Shown: piece after piece, positions 59,580-64,000 of the stretch
Layout: every line of letters begins with the position of its first letter
Numbering within the stretch: the stretch's first letter is position 1
Source: Amaranthus tricolor
Lineage: Eukaryota; Streptophyta; Magnoliopsida; Caryophyllales; Amaranthaceae
NCBI RefSeq assembly: GCF_026212465.1
Contig: NC_080047.1
Span: 42,101,422 to 42,165,421 of the forward strand
Direction of reading: 5' to 3'
DNA length: 64,000 nt
Notes under the pieces: generated by a model
What the model saw: only the letters and a program-made list of their open reading frames with translations
Told to the model about the DNA's origin: nothing
Database searches by the model: none
Made by a program: the position numbers and the translations under genes

Positions 59580-59850
59580 TATAGGTATGGGTGAGCATAA
59601 CCGAATCAAAATATATAGTTAGATCGAATATTTAATATCTGATTCGACATCTAAAAATTTTTGGAAAATTTCCAATACACTACATTCGAATTTAGTCAAA
59701 ATGTTTTTTTTAAATAATTTTTATTCTTATGAATATTTGAAATTAGAATGTACATATAATATGTGGATATCGAATATCCAACTATTAAAAAATATCGGAT
59801 ATTTTGATATCCGAAATCGTATTTGATATTCGAATTTTCGAATTACAAAT
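59580..59850. repeat. Degenerate ATATCCGA/CGAATATT repeat tract
   Basis: Recurrent short motifs: GATCGAATATTTAATATC, GGATATCGAATATCC, ATATCGGATATTTTGATATC and TATTCGAATTTTCGAATTA. Many are palindromic. This is the style of plant dispersed elements made of short degenerate units. Ends are undefined. Confidence 0.5.
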
Positions 59851-59958
59851 TGAATAGAATCATTAGATAATTCATAGCAAATCAATGGACAACATTGTTA
59901 TAATCACGAAAACTTGGTCAATAATTATAATTATATAATAATACAACGTCTCTTATGA

Positions 59959-60309
59959 GAGACCGTCTTTATAAGAGACGGCTCTACAGGCTCAGGCCCA
60001 ACAATTAAAAAAAAGAGAAAAATCTAAAAACTGACACGCGCATTTGACCCTATTTGGAGTTGGTGTTATAACCTATTAAAATTTATATTTGGAGTTAGTG
60101 TTATAACCTATTAAAGTTGGTATTATAACCTATTTGGAGATACTAACTTTAATAGGTTATAATACCAACTCTAATACATTATAATACCAACTTCAATAGA
60201 TCAAAACACCAACTTCAAATAGGATTATACAACGCGCGTTTTTTTGGTAGTTGTTTTTTATTAATAATAGGTCGGCCCATTTAAGAGCGTCTTTTATAAA
60301 GACGGTCTC
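59959..60309. mobile_element. MITE with GAGACCGTC termini and palindromic core
   Basis: The terminal inverted repeats match at 21 of 22 positions: GAGACCGTCTTTATAA at 59959 and the same read from 60309. Inside, TTATAACCTATT(A/T) and AATAGGTTATAA units are arranged as direct and inverted repeats around about 60135, so the core folds back. Its length is 351 bp. Similar termini occur at 17045, 18505 and 42397. Confidence 0.75.
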
Positions 60310-61069
60310 AAGTAAAGTTTTGTGATAATAATAATTTTAAAATTTTAAGAGATTTAATTTAAGTTATAGAGATAACCATATTATGGATCCAAGAGTTTTT
60401 CATGAAGGGCGAAATTAGAATTTCACAATTGGGGAAAATAATACACCGGCAAAATAATTTTTTTAAATCAAATTGAATTTTTGGGTCTTTATTTTTAAAT
60501 GATAGGAAAATTTTATAATTTAAGACAAAAAGTATGTTAGTTTGAAAAGAATTATTAAAAAATTTAAATATTAGCTTATATAAACATTTTAACCACACAG
60601 TTTAAATTTTATTTCTATTATTTTGATCAATGAATTATTTTATTTTGCGATATTTAATTAGCCTTAACTAGTAAAATATAAATTAAAAAGATATTCCAAA
60701 TTATAAATACAATAGTTCACACATTTGATATGGGTTTTTGCCCATGTTTACCATATGGGTGTGTCTTTTATACCTTTGAAGAAATACAATGAACAAAAAG
60801 TGACAATTTCAAAGGCAAGCATAAAATAGAATCTTTTGGATTTAATGTTATAAGCTTGTAAAATATTTAACAAATAATTTGTAAATTAAATAAAATATTC
60901 ATCTATATCATTATAATTTTACATACATGATTGAGTGTACTCAGTATTACACAAGAGAATTGAATCTTATCTTAATTAAAGTACATAATACCTTTTTCTA
61001 GATAAGACACTGACTTCAATTCTCACCTATGTTTTCTCTTCTCTCGGCTTACCAGTAATAAAAAATATA

Positions 61070-62584
61070 TTACATATTTTGATTGTAATTCTTAAGTCGC
61101 CTGAGTACACTATCAATCTTGACAAAATTCAATGGCTTCTCAAAATATTCATCTAAACCAGCTTCTTTGAATGCCTTAATATCAGACTTTGATTCAGATG
61201 TTGTCACACCAAAAATTAAGCTTTTGACACCCATTGCTCGAAGTTCTTTAGTTGCCTTTTTTAATAAAATGGATAAACAAAATACAAGTATTAGTTAATT
61301 TTACTTTGATTTATTATTTTTTTTAGGATTTTGAATTTCTGAAATAAAAATATACTCCGAAAATAAATAGAGTATTAAAACTTATTATGCAATTTTACTA
61401 TATGTGTTAAAATTTGATCCAACTCGAACACGAATAGGAATTTAGTAAACTATAACCCAAAATTTTTGACCTGGCCCAACCTGAAAATACTGAAAAAGCT
61501 GGATTAAACCCAACTAAAGTCCTAACCCGACCCGATTATTTTGACATATTTTCAGTTCCACGTATTTATTAGAAAATGAAGATATTAAACTCAAAATTTT
61601 TCTAAAAATGTGTGTAAATTAAACGAAAAGATTAAAAAAAAATAAATAGTATACTCCTATTCTCTCTATTCTAAATCGATGTTTACATTTTTCATTATTT
61701 GGATATTCTACATTAATGTTTTACCTTCACTTTATTTCTATTTTCTAAGCATTCATCCCTCTTTCTTTGTATGCAATTATTTATATATATTTATTTTATT
61801 GTTTCTTTAAATTTGACACATTTATAATTATCTCAAAAAACTCTTTTCATCAATTTTAAAGTGTGTCAAACTCAAAAAATTAAACATACTCTAAATCATT
61901 TACTCCTATTAGACTCATCAACATCATCATTAATGAACTCTACCTCCTTGTTCGGTGGACACGGTGGTACAAAGAATACTATGATTAATCTTTAAATAGA
62001 AAGTTGATTAAAATAATTAATCTACTTTCTTTGCCCATTTAAAATGTTATATTTTCTATTTATAGATATAGAAATGTATTTAATTGCATATATTATAAAA
62101 CTTCTAATATGATAATAAATTTACACCTAACAATAAAACGTTATATAAATGATATTGATTTTTCTCAAACTAAGAGACTTTTTGGCCACATTCTTTTTTA
62201 TGGGTATAAGTTGTTGTCTTCATTCCTCAAACTATGGCCATAGTTCTCCTATGGGCGAGATATACTGAGGATGGTGATGTTAATGATGATGATATTGATC
62301 TTATTATTTTAATTTAATCACTTTCAAAAAGTCACGAGTCATACGAAACGAAAAGAGTAGAAAAGAAATACCTTAATCCCATCCATAATTGGCATTTCCA
62401 TATCCATGAAGACAACATCAAAAGAGTTCCCAGCATTGAAAATATCCACAGCTTGTTGTCCATTTTCCACAATTTTTGTAGCAAATCCATAGCTATCAAG
62501 CAACTTTTGTGCAACATTTCCTATCAAAGCATTATCATCTACAATCAAAGCATTCATCCCACTACCATTAACTATCTTGGACAT
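61070..62584 (-). CDS. Stand-alone receiver-domain response regulator (type-C ARR-like)
   Basis: Phosphorelay receiver protein of 132 aa without an output domain. Two exons: 62584-62372 (71 codons) and 61255-61070 (61 codons plus stop). Receiver signature: acidic pair D16-D17 (ALIVDD), phospho-acceptor D61 in VVFMDMEMP, T89 in FGVTTS and K111 in YFEKPL. The C terminus is RRLKNYNQN. The length and lack of a DNA-binding domain match type-C regulators such as ARR22/ARR24, which accept phosphate from His-phosphotransfer proteins in cytokinin-type signalling. An upstream in-frame ATG at 62611 is possible, but a splice-acceptor-like CATTCAG at its edge makes 62584 the preferred start. It could also be a histidine-kinase receiver remnant, which is less likely given the intact ends. 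Confidence 0.83.
61256..62371 (-). other. Response-regulator intron with CCCAACC-rich relic
   Basis: A 1.1-kb intron. About 61405-61560 holds GATCCAACTCGAACACG, GGCCCAACCTGAAAATAC and AACCCGACCCGATTA, similar to the hAT-like element's subterminal motifs. About 61660-61920 is a CTCCTATTCTC...TTTACTCCTATTA stretch that may be a decayed Stowaway-type element. No coding sequence was seen. Confidence 0.5.
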
Positions 62585-63367
62585 GTTGAGAGCTGAATGC
62601 ACAAAAAACAAAACCGTTAATTATAAAAATTTAAAAAAAAAAAAAAAAAGAAGCAAGCTTATTGGAAAAATAAAAAAATTGTTTTATTAAAAAAGTTGAA
62701 CTTACACATAAAGAAGTTATTTCTGATTTGACTTTTAATAATAAATATTTATCATATAATAACTTTATATAACTTTTTTATGAAAATATATAGAGGACTT
62801 TAAATTAAAAGGGGCTAAAGATTTCTTATATTTTTGTGTCCTAATAATTGGTTTATGCAAAGAAAACACTTTGTTCTTGTACTCCTTTTATACTAAAATA
62901 ATAAAATCTAAAATGATTAATATCAAATTAAATGTTCCATTGGATGATCTTATTTTATGTTGTACAGCTTAGGAATAAGGATTATAATATTGGCACTTAC
63001 ATAATCACAAAAACAATATGTACTTCTACCACACAAATTAGTTATTACTTATTTATATACTAAATTTTCTCCAAAATTTACAAAGATATTATAATTATAA
63101 TGTTATAATTTGAATAATCTTGATATTATTATGTATGTATTAAAATCTAAATTTTTTTTCTAGATTTGACAATATTTAATAATTACCTCAAATTCAAATT
63201 TCATATTGAAATCAAAATGAGCCTAATTTTTATATTGAAATCAAAATGAGCCCAGTTTTTAAATTGAAATCAAAGTGAGCTATTGAAGAAGCCGATCAGA
63301 TTGCCAATGCTGATCACCTAAATATCTTTATTATTGATTAGGATAGAAACTTGTACAGTGCACTTAT
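62585..63367. other. Upstream region of the response regulator
   Basis: AT-rich promoter-side sequence with an A-tract near 62630-62650 and no assignable TATA box. A 29-bp tandem repeat lies at 63203-63285. Confidence 0.6.
63203..63285. repeat. 29-bp tandem repeat, three copies
   Basis: ATTGAAATCAAAATGAGCC starts at 63205 and 63234, and ATTGAAATCAAAGTGAGC starts at 63263, an exact 29-bp spacing. Confidence 0.9.
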
Positions 63368-64000
63368 AACTTATTAGTATATAAGTACATATAAATATAA
63401 ATTTTAAATAAAGATGCAATTACATATATTATTAGTATAAAATTATAATATTTTCTATTAAAAAAAAAAAAGAGGATTTATGTTTTTCAATGAAAAAAAA
63501 AATTTGGTTGTTAGTATATTAAATTTCTCATACTTTTTAGGCAAATTTGGGTAATCTTCTAACAATATTATTATAATTATTCTTTGTCATAGTCATTATA
63601 AAAAAAATTATTTTTTGTCATAAAATAAATTTTATTTTTCATGTATTTTTTGTTTCTTGACAAAAAAATTTAGAATTTTAAAATTTAATGAAGAAACTTT
63701 ATTCGTAAGCAAATACATTTACATAAAAAATTCAAATATGTATTGTAAAAAAATTTAATTGGAGATGTTATGTAGATTTTAAATTCAAAAATGTTATATT
63801 CCAAGAAAATTCAAAAAAAAACATACTTACATATTAAAAAATATGTTGATGTTAACTTTAGTAGAAAATATTATTTTTTATATATATTTATTGTGATATA
63901 CGTGACATGTCATCTCGATTCAGCAAAAAATTATGTTCCATGGGACAAACTTCTATGAAGATGTCATTAGGATTTTTTCGGTCTTTTATTAAATTGTATA
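63368..64000. repeat. Dispersed repeat copy B (uninterrupted)
   Basis: It aligns with the two flanks of the Helitron-like insertion at 13945-16720. The junction equivalent is near 63580-63585 (TTATAATTATTCTTTGTC), where copy A has 2.2 kb of extra DNA. It runs off the right edge of the window. Family unknown. Confidence 0.65.

Larger units (their letters stand above)
59461..61069. other. Intergenic region between TPR/J and response-regulator genes
   Basis: It contains degenerate CGAATAT/ATATCCGA repeats (about 59580-59850), a MITE (59959-60309), AT-rich DNA, and the 3' UTR of the response regulator on its right side. No gene is supported. Confidence 0.7.

Noticed and set aside
62585..62611. 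Upstream in-frame ATG of the response regulator (MFFVHSALN extension)
   Set aside because: The stretch ends at a plausible splice acceptor (CATTCAG) and adds residues not typical of the receiver N terminus. The downstream ATG at 62584 is preferred but not proven.

Overview
This is a nuclear window from a flowering plant. The base composition is AT-rich, the genes are interrupted by many GT-AG introns, and non-autonomous transposons lie inside introns and between genes. All six genes are plant-type. The GAGACGGTCTC-type MITEs suggest a member of Caryophyllales, but that is a weak inference from memory of such repeats.

Layout. (1) 1-13542, minus: INO80, the Snf2-family ATPase of the INO80 chromatin remodeller. 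22 coding exons (1425 codons, frame intact) are present and the last exon or exons lie beyond the left edge. (2) 13543-20794: repeat-rich intergenic DNA with a Helitron-like insertion that carries a minisatellite. (3) 20795-26742, plus: a penta-EF-hand (PDCD6/ALG-2-like) calcium-binding protein of the CML49/CML50 type, 300 aa. (4) about 28185-41218, plus: a TMEM120/TMPIT-like membrane protein, 358 aa, whose introns are swollen by repeats, including a 2.2-kb hAT-like element with a perfect 8-bp target duplication. (5) 43123-46318, minus: a second penta-EF-hand CML protein, 298 aa, with the same exon plan as gene 3 but a His/Met/Gly-rich N terminus. Its introns hold a tandem TRIM array and a 94-bp satellite. 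(6) 46319-50995: intergenic, with a solo LTR and a long AAT/ATT microsatellite. (7) 50996-59232, minus: a TPR protein with a C-terminal J domain (AtTPR15/16-like), 1110 aa. (8) 61070-62584, minus: a stand-alone receiver-domain response regulator (type-C ARR-like), 132 aa.

The genes do not form a pathway. They are neighbours with separate roles: chromatin remodelling, calcium sensing, membrane biology, co-chaperone function and phosphorelay. I reconstructed exon coordinates by hand from splice signals, reading-frame continuity and family knowledge. In all six models the summed exon lengths are divisible by three without internal stops. No protein-coding transposon, rRNA gene or CRISPR array was seen. 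The most interesting material is in the repeats: a Helitron whose empty site appears to be preserved in a second copy of its host repeat at the right end of the window, an E2F/G-box-bearing minisatellite inside it, the hAT-like element, and the three-LTR TRIM array.
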